From: Tridacna crocea
Lineage: Eukaryota; Mollusca; Bivalvia; Cardiida; Cardiidae
Direction: 5' to 3'
DNA: 64,000 nt
Assembly (NCBI GenBank): GCA_943736015.1
Contig: OX031058.1
Location: forward strand, 22,841,001 to 22,905,000
Every line of letters starts with the position of its first letter. The first letter of the stretch is position 1. The position numbers and the translations under genes are program-made. Shown here one piece after another: positions 23,608 to 35,714 of this stretch. Below the pieces are notes generated by a model. That model saw only the letters and a list, made by a program, of their open reading frames with translations. It had not been told where the DNA came from and did no database searches.

Positions 23608-24156
23608 TTAAAGGTGGCCCTTCAGATTTTGGGACGAAAAATTTACAAAAATGTTAAAAAAATCATCGTCATACACCCAAAGGCTTTTATTTGTCTTTCT
23701 TAAAACCCCAGTAGTCGAAGACCATCCGACAACATGTGAAATTAGAGATTTACTACGGCCCAGGCTGACTCCAATGGGAGACAGGTTCTATTTTTAGATG
23801 ATCAATTCGCTTATTTACGTACAGGAATTCACAGACTAAGTTTCAGACGTAGCGTCTGAATAAGAAATTATCGAAAATGGTTATTCCATGTTTGTTATGT
23901 AATGCAATTCAAGCATTATTAGTCACATGCCAGTCACTTGACATTCCCACAATGCTTTATTGATTTTTGGCGCGAAATCTAAAAATACCTTAAGAGGCTA
24001 CGTAGCCTTTTAAGGGAACACCATCAAAAAATATTTTTTTATGTAATTTTATGAGTCGTAATTATTGATGATTTGTATTATTTTTTCATATAAATTTCAG
24101 TGATATATACATTTTTAATTTGATGAGATGTAAAAATTCTAAATACCCACCTTTAA
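23608..24156. mobile_element. 0.55-kb TTAA element, AGGTGG..CCACCT ends
   Basis: Inserted at a TTAA: the left junction is TCTTAAAGGTGGCCC, the right junction CCCACCTTTAAGTTT. Units A and B read CTTCTTAAGTTT without it, so the insertion and its TTAA duplication are directly visible. The ends AAAGGTGG/CCACCTTT are inverted. It contains the small palindrome AGGCTACGTAGCCT at about 23995-24008. TTAA target choice fits a piggyBac-like transposase acting on a non-autonomous element. A second copy is at 31134-31679. Confidence 0.87.
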
Positions 24157-25377
24157 GTTTTGTTGATTAAAAATTGTTTAGATGTACCTATGCATTTGTT
24201 TATAATGTGAATGTACAACCTTACATTTTAAACTATTTTATCAAAATTCTTAGGTTTTTCTTGCTCAAACCTGTGTTTGTTACTGACAGTGACCTCTCGA
24301 TATAGACTATTGAGTGATTTTTTACCTTGCTATTTTTTTCATTAATTGTAGCTATAGCTTTTTGCCTTATTCTTGATTAACTTGTGTGTCAACTTACTAC
24401 ATGTAGTTTTCTATAATTATGGTGTACCATTATAACAAGTCTTCTGCAGAAGTAGAAAAAAGCTGCATACCAACCATTTACTGACCTACTGAAAATTTAT
24501 AGAGTTATCTAATTTTGGTTTGACAGGCAAAAGTAATACTAATTTTACAAAATGACCTTGACAAACAAAAACAATAGAAATTTGGAAACAGTATGAGGGG
24601 TGAATTAGTAATGAACTGAAACTGCACAAGGACAAAAAGTGACCATATCATTAAATGTCTGTCATTCTTATTTTAGATCCCTGTTTTCAAATGTGCATGA
24701 GTATAGTATTCCCTATGAACAAGTATATGTAGAGCTTTAAGTTATGACCTCCATGTTTGACCCTGACCTTATGTTTAGTTTGAATTATAAACACATAAAA
24801 GAGAACTATTGTGAAAGTCTGTTTTAAAATATATTTTAAAATCCACCCATGTGTAAAGTCTAGGCTAAGGTTAGACAAATCCATTGATATAATTATGAAG
24901 AAGTTTTAGCAGGGCAACATAGTGATAACTTTTTTTTTCTGACCTGTAACAGGAGCTTGACAAAATATCATAGAAAGAGTTTATTGTTGCTGTACGTTTT
25001 CAAGAATTTAGGCTACTAATCCTACATGGCAAGAAATTTGCTGAAGATGTTGCAATATAAAGAGTGTTTGACATGATTTCACAAGTTGACAAAAGTTAAA
25101 GGTTTTCACTTGTAGGAACTCAAAATATTCCAAAAACTGATTTCCATGAAATAAGACATCGCAACACATTTAGATCAAGGCTTGCAGCAAATAAACCTTT
25201 TAATAAGCACCATGTCTTGGATTATGCCCAATATCTTTTCGATATTTTTCCCCCATAAAGTCTTAAATATCTTCATGCAAAACATCTTTGAAATGTCTTT
25301 AAACCAAAAGGAATTACTTTCAGACTTTTGTAAATGGCACACACAAAAAAAAAAACTTTTGACGGTAGTTTTGTAGA

Positions 25378-25925
25378 TTAACTCTTCACTAAACAATCCT
25401 AAGATTTAACAACCTTTATAACCTATAAGGTTTGTGAAAACATTACGGAAAAAAGTTTAAATGCTGATAACCAGCATTTTTTCCACTTTCCATATTGATT
25501 TCTACCAGTTCACAGACAAATATCCTTTCAAAAACAGCAGGATAAGGAGAAAATGCCGGTAACCAGCCCAGCAATTCTCCTTTTCCAACAATGTTTTCTA
25601 CCTATTTAAAATTGGTTTTCATTGATCCGCATATAACCTTTTACTCCATAGATACTCATTTCTACACATTGCTTGTAGGAGCCTTTGGAAAACATTGTGG
25701 CAAAAGGTGAAATTGCTCGTGACGAGCAATTTCACCTTTGACACTATGTTTTCTACGCTATCAAAAGGGGTCATGTATACGTAAAAAACAGCTTCATCCT
25801 TGCTGTTATTTAGGGTCAATTAGAGATACCATTGAAATGTCTTATGGGGTAAAGGGTTAAATTGTCCTCTGCAACAACTTTGAATCTAGACAATTGTAAA
25901 ATATTGTTGTTTGGTAAAGAGTTCA
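25378..25925 (+). mobile_element. interrupted TTAA-P MITE (unit C)
   Basis: Counterpart of 15685-16230, including the inner insertion at 25633-25860. It also carries a small internal duplication CCAGCCCAGCAATTCTCC not seen in unit A. Confidence 0.8.
25633..25860 (+). mobile_element. variant-core MITE nested in another MITE (unit C)
   Basis: Counterpart of 15937-16165. The palindrome GTGAAATTGCTC/GAGCAATTTCAC is perfect here. The first TTAA has mutated to ATAA, while the second remains. Confidence 0.78.
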
Positions 25926-27393
25926 AATACAAAATTTAAATAACAACCTCAAATATCTTGAAATAACAGGTACAAAAAGAAAAAAATCAATGCATCAAAA
26001 ATTATGCATACAAATTTATGTGTATATATTTGAGAACTGTTCATTCTTATTAGAAAAATACCCATAAAGTGCTAGATAAACACATTGTACAGGAAAGACA
26101 GAATTGGTCAGCATCACTATAAATTGGGCAGTGTATATGCAAGAACAGCAATCCAGCTGATCTCAATCTACACTGGCCTTAAGAAATTATGGTTATGATA
26201 AACAGCACTTTAGGGGTTAAGATCCCTATCATTGCATGACCCTTGGAGTGGACATAGAAATATACAGAATGACACCTAACATCACTGCCTGTTCTCATTT
26301 GTTTTCAAGTTGACCAAGAACAGGGTCAACTTATCAATCAGCCTTGGGATCAACTGTTACCTTAAAATTGACTTCAAAGCTGTTTGATTGATCAGGGCCT
26401 AGTAATTCTGGTGGTATATTAGTCTGATCTTGATCTCTGATAGCTGTCAGCAGCTTCCAATATGGTTTCTGGCAGTGATAGGATGAAACAAATCCACTGA
26501 TGTAATTTTTCAAAATGGCCTTTATTTAATTTAATAAATAGTAATTTTTTTTCAGATTCTCGGCTTTTGAAAAGCTGACTTTACATGACATGAGAAGATG
26601 ATAGTTTCCTGGATCCAAACCAGTAATTATCAGAAAATGAAATATTCATGGTTAGAGACCTATGTCTACAAGGAGCTGGTGTTTCTTTACTCAGTGAAGA
26701 TGAATTTCCTATCATTTCCTATCATTTTTATCTGCCCCTGAATAGATCAGCAACCTTTCTGGCTTGCCTTGACCCGTCATTGGTGACAGTTTACTTGTTG
26801 TTCATAAGCTCATAATATATAAAACAATATAAAAACAATAAAACAATTTGATAGCAAGGCTCAAGTTTTTCCTGGATCCAACCCAGTAGTCAACTCTGCC
26901 CTGTATCTATGATTCCTGGATACTAACCAGTGCAAGGAAATCACCCATAAAACAAAGACAACTTTTCTGTGCCGTGAATTTTACATTTTTTTTTTTTATC
27001 ATTTTTATATCACAATTTCATCCCAATCAAAATTTTGCCAAAATACTAAAATTGCATTATTTTACCAAGCCATTTTAAGAATTTACGTCATTGGATTGAG
27101 CTTCATTTAATGAAGGTTTCATTCAGGAAAATTCAATTCAGTGTTCTCTTATAGTGGTCAGTCTCATATTGGGTTTTGTTTTTGCTAATTTACTTTTTAA
27201 CATCCTTAACATCAAACACTGCAAAAGATATTGAAGTTATGATTTTTTTTTTAAATCTGGATTTAAGAACCTTAAGATTATTTGTTGCATGAGACTTGAA
27301 TGCAAAGTTATTTTCTGATTTAAGATCCTTAACATACATCATTGCAGGATACAGATTATTCCTCATTTACATAATACATGTATTGAAAAATCC

Positions 27394-27607
27394 TTAACCC
27401 TTTACCACATGACAAAATTTTAGACCTGTCCAAATTCAAAGCATTTGCAGAGGGCAACTAAAATGAAATTCTCTCTGGAATTGTAGAAAACAATGTCGGA
27501 ATAGGAGAAAATGCTGGTTAACAGCATTTTCTACTTTTCTTACAATGTCTTGATAACTTTTCTTCTTCAAGGTCGTTAAAAGTCAGGATTATGTGGTAAA
27601 GAGTTAA
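27394..27607 (-). mobile_element. TTAA-P MITE (unit C)
   Basis: Counterpart of 17698-17911; the core GAGAAAATGCTGGTTAACAGCATTTTC is slightly better preserved. Confidence 0.85.
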
Positions 27608-27654
27608 CATAGACTACATAATTCACTGAGTCACAAGCAAAATGTACAAAACAA

Positions 27655-27888
27655 TTAACCCTTTACCAAACAATTTCATTTAAACCCACCATGCTGAGGA
27701 GGGTTGTTGAAAACACAGTGGAAAAAGAAGAAAATGGTAGTTACCAGAATTTCCTCCCTCTTTCACATTGTTTTCTACCATCTTAAAGACAGAAATAATA
27801 TTCTAGGCTATAGATACACTGATTCTGCTGTTTGTAAATGCTTTGAAGTAAGTCTAGTCTGGCATTTTCTTGTTTGGGAAAGAGTTAA
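27655..27888 (+). mobile_element. TTAA-P MITE, diverged subfamily (unit C)
   Basis: Counterpart of 17958-18191, with only scattered differences. Confidence 0.8.
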
Positions 27889-28057
27889 AGAAATAATTCA
27901 ATGCACTGACGGCCACAGATGATATAAAAATGCAAACACTTTCCATTTTTACAGAAAAAAAAAAGAAGACTATTTTTTTCTCTTATGCTTCTTGTTACAA
28001 TAATGGAATAGATAAGCAACTACATTTAAAAAAAAATTCATTTGTGATAATTTGGGT

Positions 28058-28286
28058 TTAACTCTTTACGACATAACAAAAATTTTGATATGTAGAAACT
28101 GAAAGCATTTGTTGACGACAATTTAAATGTTCTTTAAATGTTGAAAATTGTCTCTGATGGAGTAGAAAACATTGTGAGAAAAGGAGAAAATGGTGGTTAC
28201 CAGCATTTTCTTCCTTTCCCACAATGTTTTCTATAGGCTTCTTTCTAAGGGTCGTCAAAAGTAGGGATTGAGCGGTAATGGGTTAA
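28058..28286 (-). mobile_element. TTAA-P MITE (unit C)
   Basis: Counterpart of 18358-18586; shares its right TTAA with the next copy. Confidence 0.87.
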
Positions 28287-28495
28287 CTCTGTATCAAATG
28301 ATCTCCTTTTAAAACAACCTTTAAAAAGAAGGCTATTGGAGAAGGGGAAGATGCTGGGAATCGGCATATTCTCCTTCTCTAAATGCTTTCCATTTGTTTG
28401 AAGACAAAATATGAATCGAGCTATAATTAATTCAATGTCTGCAAAGACTTTGTATTTGGACAAGTCTAAAATTTTATCATTTGATAAAGCGTTAA
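28283..28495 (+). mobile_element. TTAA-P MITE sharing TTAA (unit C)
   Basis: Counterpart of 18583-18805, with a small deletion between AAGAAGGC and TATTGGAG. Confidence 0.84.
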
Positions 28496-28533
28496 GATCT
28501 TTAAAATCAAATACCTTATGCTGATAATATCTT

Positions 28534-28761
28534 TTAACCGTTTACCACACGGTTCCCACATTTTGAAGACCCTTGGAAATAGGACCTTTAAAAACATTGT
28601 TGAAAAGGAGAAAATTCTGGTAACCAGCTTTTTTCTCCTTTTTCCCACAATGGCTTATAATCTTTCTGGAAATATTCAACAAGTTTAGGCACATTTTATT
28701 TGTTGTCTGCAAAAATTGTTTTCAATTTGGACCAGTCTAAAATTTTGTTGTAAAGAGTTAA
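28534..28761 (+). mobile_element. TTAA-P MITE, full-length (unit C)
   Basis: Counterpart of 18843-19014 but with both palindrome halves, showing the ancestral length of that locus. Confidence 0.88.
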
Positions 28762-29274
28762 TAGTTATAATAAATCCCTTTGGTTTCCTGACCCTCAAAC
28801 ATGTTTAAAGCAAATGTGTGTCTGATAGACACACATCATGTTTAGATACTTCATGTATCACACCTATCAATTTGAAAGACATGGTACTATTTTTAAGGAT
28901 TCATTTTTTGCAAAAATTTTGTTTTGTCATTATGTATCTCTCAACTAATGGAATATTTTAAAAACCAAGACAACAAACCTCAATCTTTTGAAACTTTTAC
29001 ACATTATCTATAGTAGATTCGCCCCAATAAACCCTAAAGCAGAAGAGCCATTGATTTCTGAGCCAAAAGAATCAAAACCAATTTTGAATTAGTGTCAAAA
29101 CCATAGCTTCAAGAGTTAAACCTTAAGTAAATCCTACCATGCAATTTCATGACTTAAAAAAATCCCTGTCATTTGTATACAAAATTGGCAAAAAATTAGG
29201 TTAAAAACAATTTTTTCATGTTTGAATACAATAATTTTGTAATTCATATTTACATTTATTAGATAGATATTATT

Positions 29275-29785
29275 TAGTCCTGAGCTCTAACATTCTGCAA
29301 GTTGCTATTTGTACAAGAAATATGTTAATGTTATCAAATTATTTCAAGCATAAATATTAATTATCCATAAAGTTGCCCCATTTACTTATACTGGTATAAT
29401 TTAAAACATTTACAGTAATTAAGTAACAATAGAATACATGTACATGTACATCTATTATGTGACTAATAGGAAATCAATAAAATTTTGTCCCAAAAATCTG
29501 ATGCAAACAGTTTGTCTTATAGACTGTAAATGTATGTTTCATAAATTTTGCAGTCTACAGTTTAAACAACTTGTGAGTAGTTAATTAATGTAAGGGGACA
29601 TAATCTACTTGATATGTATATTTTTGTTTTGTTGTATGTTAGGCCAGAGGCCTTTATTAACAAAAAAAAGTGTTGTATTTTGTTGTATTTATCGTTGATT
29701 ATTTTAAGTTATTTACAGTGGTATGCACTTTTGAATTCTATACACCTATTATGTATTGCTGTATTAATTAAGAAAATTAAAGTAT
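29275..29785. other. no gene recognised
   Basis: AT-rich unique sequence, with TACATGTACATGTACAT near 29436 and TTGTTGTATTTTGTTGTATTT runs near 29672. No element boundaries or exons were found. Confidence 0.5.
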
Positions 29786-30930
29786 AAACAAGAGGGCCAT
29801 GATAGTCCTAGGTCTTTTGAGCCTTTTTGATCCCTCAAGACCTATTTCAAATCTCAAGATATCAAGATAAATATTTGAACAACTTTCACGACTACTGGAC
29901 TGAGAATGTGGCCTATAGAGAGTACACCAGCTTTTCTAAGATTTGTCTCTGTGACCTACTCTTTTACCCAACTTAACCAATTCAAAAACTCAATATAGAT
30001 ATAATTAAGGCAAACAAAATGACCTACTAACATGAGTTGTGGACTAAAAAGGTGACCCCAAGAGTGTATACATGGTTAATCTGAGATATGTCAGTGATCT
30101 ACTCTTGGACCTGATGTGGCTCAGCTTCAAACCCTGTGTAAGATACCATCAAGACAAACATTCTGATCAATTCTTATGAGTACTGGACTGAAAATGCAAC
30201 CCTTTTGAGTGTGCCTACTTTTTTAGCCAACATGTCCAAATCATCATCTATACAAACATTCCAGCCAATTATTCTGAGTATAAACTGAAAATATGGCTTC
30301 CAGAGTGTCCTCCAGAGTGTCTGTTTACCTGGTTTTTGACCCAACAACATGTTTTGTCCATTCTCAAATTAATCCAAGATTATCAAACATTCTGACTAAT
30401 TTTATGAATTTTGGGCTGAACATATGACCTCTAGAACATACACATGACTTTTCAAAGATTTTACCTGATGACCTATTTGTTGACTCTATGTAACCCATAT
30501 GTGATCCATTAATGATGTTGTCAAGACAAAACATTTGTTTAGTTTCCACCAGTATTATAGAGAATGTTATTTTAAACATTTGACCTCATGACCTAGTTTT
30601 AACCTGACCTGACCTATTTTCAAAACAGTCCCAGACATTATCAGGACCATCATTTTGACTAACTTTCAATAGTATTGAACGGATAATGTGACTAATAACA
30701 GATAAGGTTTTTTTCATTATTTGACCTGGTGAATTAGTTTTTGACCCATACTTTCAGAGATACATGTACCATCAAGACAAACATATCAACTGAGTACTGG
30801 ACTAAAAATGTGGTCCCTTGTGTGTACACAAGGTAAAAACTGAGGATGGCTACTGACCATGGCCAATGCAAAACAATCACAAAAGCTCACCATGAGCGCT
30901 AAGTGCTCTAGTAGCACTCCTAGCCTCTAT
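29786..30930. repeat. dispersed repeat, ACAAGAGGGCC type (degraded)
   Basis: Opens AACAAGAGGGCCATGATAGTCC and closes near CACAAAAGCTCACCATGAGC. Inside are loosely repeated modules (GACCTACT.., ACAAACAT.CTGA, GAGTAC/ATTGGACTGA.AATG) of about 140-170 bp. A related element with the same opening is at 33747-35333. Similar openings are common in bivalve genomes (from memory). No coding frame survives. Confidence 0.6.
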
Positions 30931-31133
30931 AGAATTGCGCCCTTTTTTTTACTTAATTATGCAAACTTAAAACAATGTACTAAGGATCGCTCATCGCTGT
31001 TGATCTTTTTTTGTCTATTGTAACCAATTTTCACAGACACTGAATTTACAAATTGGCAGCTTATGAGTGATAAAGATGGATAATAATGACTTTACAGCTA
31101 CATGCCTTGATGACGCAATGCATTTTTGTACCC

Positions 31134-31679
31134 TTAAAGGTGGCCCTTCAGAATTTGGAACGAAAATTTTACAAAAATACAAAAATATCATCCGTATACT
31201 CCCAAAGCTTTATAATCGTCATTCATAAAACCCCAGTAGTCGAAAGCCATCCAACAACACGAGAAATTAGAGATTTACTATGGCCAAGGTCGACATCGAC
31301 GGGAAACACGTTCTATTTTTACATGAACAACTCGCTCATTTACATACTTGAAATCCACAGACGAAGCTTCAAATATAGCGTCCGAGGAAGATATTATGCA
31401 AAATAATTACTTGTTTGTTATGTAATGGAATTTTAGTGTCATTAGTCATATGCCAGTCTTTTAACATTTCCAGAATGCATTTTTTATTTTTGGCGCAAAA
31501 TCTAAAAAAAAATTAAGAGGCTACGTAGCCTTTTAAGGGAATATCATCAAAAATATTTTTGAGGATAATTTTATGATTCTTAATTATTGATGATCTGTAT
31601 TGTTTTTTCATATAAATTTCAGTGATATATATTTTTTTTATTTGGTGTGATGTGAAATTTCTAAGTACCCACCTTTTAA
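31134..31679. mobile_element. 0.55-kb TTAA element, second copy
   Basis: CCCTTAAAGGTGGCCCTTCAG to GTACCCACCTTTTAATC. Same order of internal motifs as 23608-24156, including CCCCAGTAGTCGAA and GAGGCTACGTAGCC. A 106-codon open frame that enters it is not conserved in the other copy. Confidence 0.87.
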
Positions 31680-32175
31680 TCATTCATGGTTGATATTAGG
31701 GAAGCATGTCACAATCTGAAGACGGAGCACAACCTTGTCAAAATGCTGCTAGAAATTGGAAATTTGATGCAAACTCTCAGAGTTTTCTTTGCTGGAACAG
31801 TATAATTATTTTATGCCATTTAGTATCTCATGAAATTTAGTATACCATCAATTATCATTGTTTTAAAGATGAAAATCTCAAATATAAACCTCATTTTCCC
31901 CTGATAATACATTTTCAACAATATCAGGAATTCAAAGTATCTATTTAGTTTATAAGTTGACCTGTAACTACCCTATGTACAGTGACTCTTACCTCAATTA
32001 TGTCCACTTTTCATCAAACTGCACATCTACAAAGATAAAAAAAATAATCCTGTTGATTCCTCATACCCAATTTCAACAAGGGCACAGCATACTAATGCCA
32101 CCACTTGGCTGTAAGTGCATGACTCTCTGTAAAAATTTTAAGTTGAAAAAGGGGCATAATCTGTAAAAATACTGT
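31680..32175. other. no gene recognised
   Basis: AT-rich sequence with no convincing exon. A stretch around 32060-32160 (CAACAAGGGCACAGCATACTAATG to GTTGAAAAAGGGGCATAATC) resembles the ends of dispersed invertebrate repeats but could not be classified. Confidence 0.4.
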
Positions 32176-33405
32176 GATGGTTATCTGGTCCAACGAATCA
32201 CCGAAATACCACCAAAATACCCCAGGTTTTTTTTCACAATTAAGTCAAGTAACTGATACAATTGCAAAAAAAATGCCATTTTTATTTGGTTTTTAACACA
32301 AACTTATGTTTATATTGATGAAAGGTGGTTAGTTTAAAGCAAAATGACAAAATAACAACATACCATTGACGTCCGCCGTAATGGATGTTCACCGAAATAT
32401 GAGCCTGTTGTCCACCGAAATACCCGCATGACCTAGTAAAATATGTCGATTCAGGGAGTTTACGTTCCCACTACAGTAGCCCTTTTACAAGGTTGATGTG
32501 TCAGATCTGTATCCATATTGAATATGCTCAGAAAAAATGGTTTCCTTTCGTGATATTTTGAGAATGAAATTAAAAATTAACGGATCTAGAAAGAAACTGG
32601 CAGCCATTTTGAATCGGGTAAACATGTTAGCCTGTCTTAATTTAAACACTTGTCTGTCTAAATTCCACATCTACTGATGATAAATCAAATATCTATTTAG
32701 ATCTACAATATATATATATATATATATTTGCAGTTCACTATATAGGTCCGTAAACATTGTGGAAAAAGCAGAAAATGTTGTCAAAGGCAACATGCGAGTG
32801 ATGATGGATACATTATGCAATGCTTAATTTAGGTGCTTTGTTCGCAAACAGAAAGCACTTGCATACTTTGTGGAGTATATAGATCTATCTGTGTTTATGA
32901 TTTAAAGAAATAAAATATAGGTGGTAATTCCATCTCATAACTCCCAAGTCTGTATTTTGTGTAATAATAAAGGTCAGGTATTTCGTTGCATCAGGACTTG
33001 ACATGTGAGTATTTAGGTGATTGTTCTCCACATGAATCAATAATCAATGTATATATTAATGACATTTTTCTTCAACATTAACCTTCTCTGTAGTGATCAT
33101 TAATATAGTCATGTTTTATGCGAAAAATAGCCAAATCTTGCAGAGGTTGAATCCCTATACAACAAATATTTACAATGTTGAACAGGTATTTCAGTGGACT
33201 TGTAAACATACCTCTATCTCGGATGATACATTGTTATTTTGTCATTATGATTTAAACTAACACCCCTTCATCTCTATTGACATTATTTTGGTCCAATTCC
33301 ACAAAAAAGACAAATCTGTTGAAATTCAAAAGTAATAATAACGTAGTAATAAAAAAACAGGGGTATTTCTGTGGTATTTCCATGATTCATCGGACCGATG
33401 GTTAT
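32176..33405. mobile_element. MULE-like non-autonomous element, 1.2 kb
   Basis: The insert 32185-33396 is flanked by the 9-bp direct repeat GATGGTTAT (32176-32184 and 33397-33405). The ends are inverted over about 40 bp: left TGGTCC.A.GAATCACCGAAATACCACC, right GTGGTATTTCCATGATTCATCGGACC. CACCGAAATA is repeated subterminally (32390, 32414), which is common in Mutator-like elements. A (TA)n run lies at 32708-32728. No transposase frame. The 9-bp duplication supports the Mutator superfamily. Confidence 0.75.
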
Positions 33406-33746
33406 AGCTATAGTTAACAACTGTACTATGTTTTAAGTAAATATCTTCAATAATAGCGGAGATATTACACCAGGACTATGACAAAAACTCATTTTCTTCG
33501 AACACAGTCAAGCTAAGTGAGTAATCAAGCACCAAACTAGTAATCAAGGTGTTGCACTTACAGAAAAAGCTATTTTTAAAATTTATCTGTGCACAATATA
33601 TATTATGAATTTCATACATATACCAATGATATCAAAGTTTTACTCTAGATGATTTTGGAAGCATTTGAAGACAAAAAGTTTCAAGTGTCACAAATTTATA
33701 GTCTAATATTCCTTTGAAAATGTTAAAAAATGTGGGAAAAGAAACA

Positions 33747-35333
33747 AGAGGGCCAAGATGGCCCAGGATCACTCACCTGAATTTCTGAGAGAACCAAAGC
33801 CAATTTTTTCAGTCTAATCAGCCATTTCAGAGAAGAATAATTTTTAAGAATTTCTTCATTTCTGTATAGTGTGAATAGCCCACGGCCATCAGAGCCATGT
33901 TTCTTGATGGATCAAAATTTCTCGGGCAATTTTTGAAAAGGGTCAGCCAAGAAAGATTTCTGTGAAATTATTTCAAAATCTGATCAGCCGTTTCAGAGAA
34001 AAAAAAATTCTTCATGGCCAAATAGTTGAAGTAGGCCCCATTCACCAGAGCCATGTTTCTACACAAATCAGCATTTTGTGAACGCTTTTTGAAAAGGCTT
34101 ACCAGAGGAACATTTCTGTGAGATTATTTCAAAATATGATCAGCTGTTTCAGAGAAGAAGAATTTTAAAGAATTTCTTCATGGCCATAATTAGTGCAAGA
34201 AGCCCCCATTTACCAGAGTCATGTTAGTTGATAGATCAATATTTCCCAAACAAGTTTTGAAAAAGGTCATCCAAGGAACATTTCTGTGAGATTATTTCAA
34301 ATTCTGACCAGCTGTTCCAGAGAAGAAGAATTTTTAAGAATTTCTTCATTTCTCTATGGTGCAAGTAGCCCCCATTCACCAGAACCGTGTTTCTTGACCG
34401 ATCAAAATTTTGCGAACAATTTTTGGAAAGGTATCCAAGGAACATCTCTGTGAAATTATTTCAAATTCTGACCAGGAGTTTCAGAGAAGAAGAATTTTTA
34501 GGAATTTCTTAATTTTCGTATAGTGAAAGTAGCCCCCATTCATCAGAGCAATGTTTCTTGATGGATCAAAATTTTGTGAACAATTTTTTAAAAGGGTGTC
34601 CCAAGGAACATCACTGTGAAATTATTTCAAAATCTGGCCAGCGGTTTCAGAGGAGAAGAATTTTTAGAATTCCTTCATTTCTATATACTGTCGATCCGCG
34701 TTTATCTGGGCTCCAAATTTCCGGAAATCTCAAGATCCGGAAAGAAACATCAAGGAACGAATATTTTCTGTACAAATTTTACTTTTTATTTTGGAAATCC
34801 GGAAATCACACAAGGAACATCTCTGTGAAATTATTTCAAATTCTGACCAGTGGTTTCAGAGGAGGAGATTTTTACAGAATTTCCTAGAAAATTCCATTTC
34901 GTAGCCATGGCAACCAAATTTTTGATGGAATCAAATTCTGTGAACAATTTTTAACCCATTACCAAACGACAATATTTTAGACTGGTCCAAATTGAAAACA
35001 GTTGCAGACGACAAAATAAAAGTGACTGAAGATTTTAAATTTGTTTTGTGAAGGGTAGAAGACATTGTGGGAAAAAGAGAAAATGCTGGTTACCAGCATT
35101 TTCTGCTTTTCCCACAATGTTTTCTAAAGGCTTCTTTCTCAGGGCATCAAAAGTAGGGATTGAGCGGTAATGGGTTAAAGAGGACCTCCCAAGAAACATT
35201 CCAGCCAAGTTTGGTCCAAATCGGCCCAGAGGTTTAGGAGGAGTTGATGTTTAAAGAATTGTTTATGACGCAAGACGGACACTGGGTGATCCTAAAGGTC
35301 CCCTTGTGCATGTTGTGCTCAGATGAGCTAAAA
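33747..35333. repeat. dispersed repeat with 164-bp tandem modules
   Basis: Opens AACAAGAGGGCCAAGATGGCCC and closes GTGCTCAGATGAGCTAAAAA. The core is a tandem array: TTTCAGAGAAGAAGAATTTT recurs with starts near 33823, 33985, 34148, 34312, 34476, 34645 and 34853. The monomer is about 164 bp, carrying CCCATTCACCAGAGCCATGT and a TCTGTGAAATTATTTCAAA module. One monomer has an unrelated 100-bp insertion (34690-34800) and the right part is interrupted by a MITE at 34951-35178. Confidence 0.78.
34951..35178 (-). mobile_element. TTAA-P MITE inside dispersed repeat
   Basis: TTAACCCATTACCAAACGAC to GCGGTAATGGGTTAA, 228 bp, with a near-perfect palindrome. It interrupts the 33747-35333 repeat between AACAATTT and AGAGGACC, so it is younger than that repeat. 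Confidence 0.93.
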
Positions 35334-35446
35334 AATATGCTTGTTATCAGTATTTTTTCCACCCTCGGTATTCTGTACAATAAATATAATGCATCTAGCA
35401 ATATTTTTAACTTTTGTTCATGGACATTTCCAGGAAAATTTTGCCC

Positions 35447-35671
35447 TTTACCCCTTTACCACACGATATAATTTTACACCCATCCAAATCCAAAGGGCTT
35501 GCAGGCCCAAAATTCAACATTGCTAAAATTGTAGATGTCTTTGATAAGGTAGAAAACATTGTGGTAAAAGGAGAAATTGTTGTTGACTAGCATTTTCTCC
35601 TTTTCCCACAATGTTTTCAAAAGTCCCATTCCCTAAGGTCATTAAATCAGCATTGTTTGGTAAAGGGTTAA
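35447..35671 (-). mobile_element. TTAA-P MITE
   Basis: Left end has lost its TTAA (TTTACCCCTTTACCACACGA); right end GTTTGGTAAAGGGTTAA is good. The palindrome carries a few mismatches (GAAATTGTTGTTGACTAGC). Confidence 0.85.
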
Positions 35672-35714
35672 GCTAATATGCTCCATGTACAGCACCATCA
35701 CATGGAGGTTAGGT

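Larger units (their letters stand above)
22181..29274 (+). repeat. tandem triplication, unit C (7.09 kb)
   Basis: Matches unit A end to end, minus A's two private insertions and plus one private 0.55-kb element (23608-24156). It ends at AGATAGATATTATT, after which the sequence becomes unique (TAGTCCTGAGCTC). Confidence 0.93.

Noticed and set aside
31086-31406. 106-codon open frame
   Set aside because: It starts outside and ends inside the second 0.55-kb TTAA element. The other copy of the element does not keep it open.
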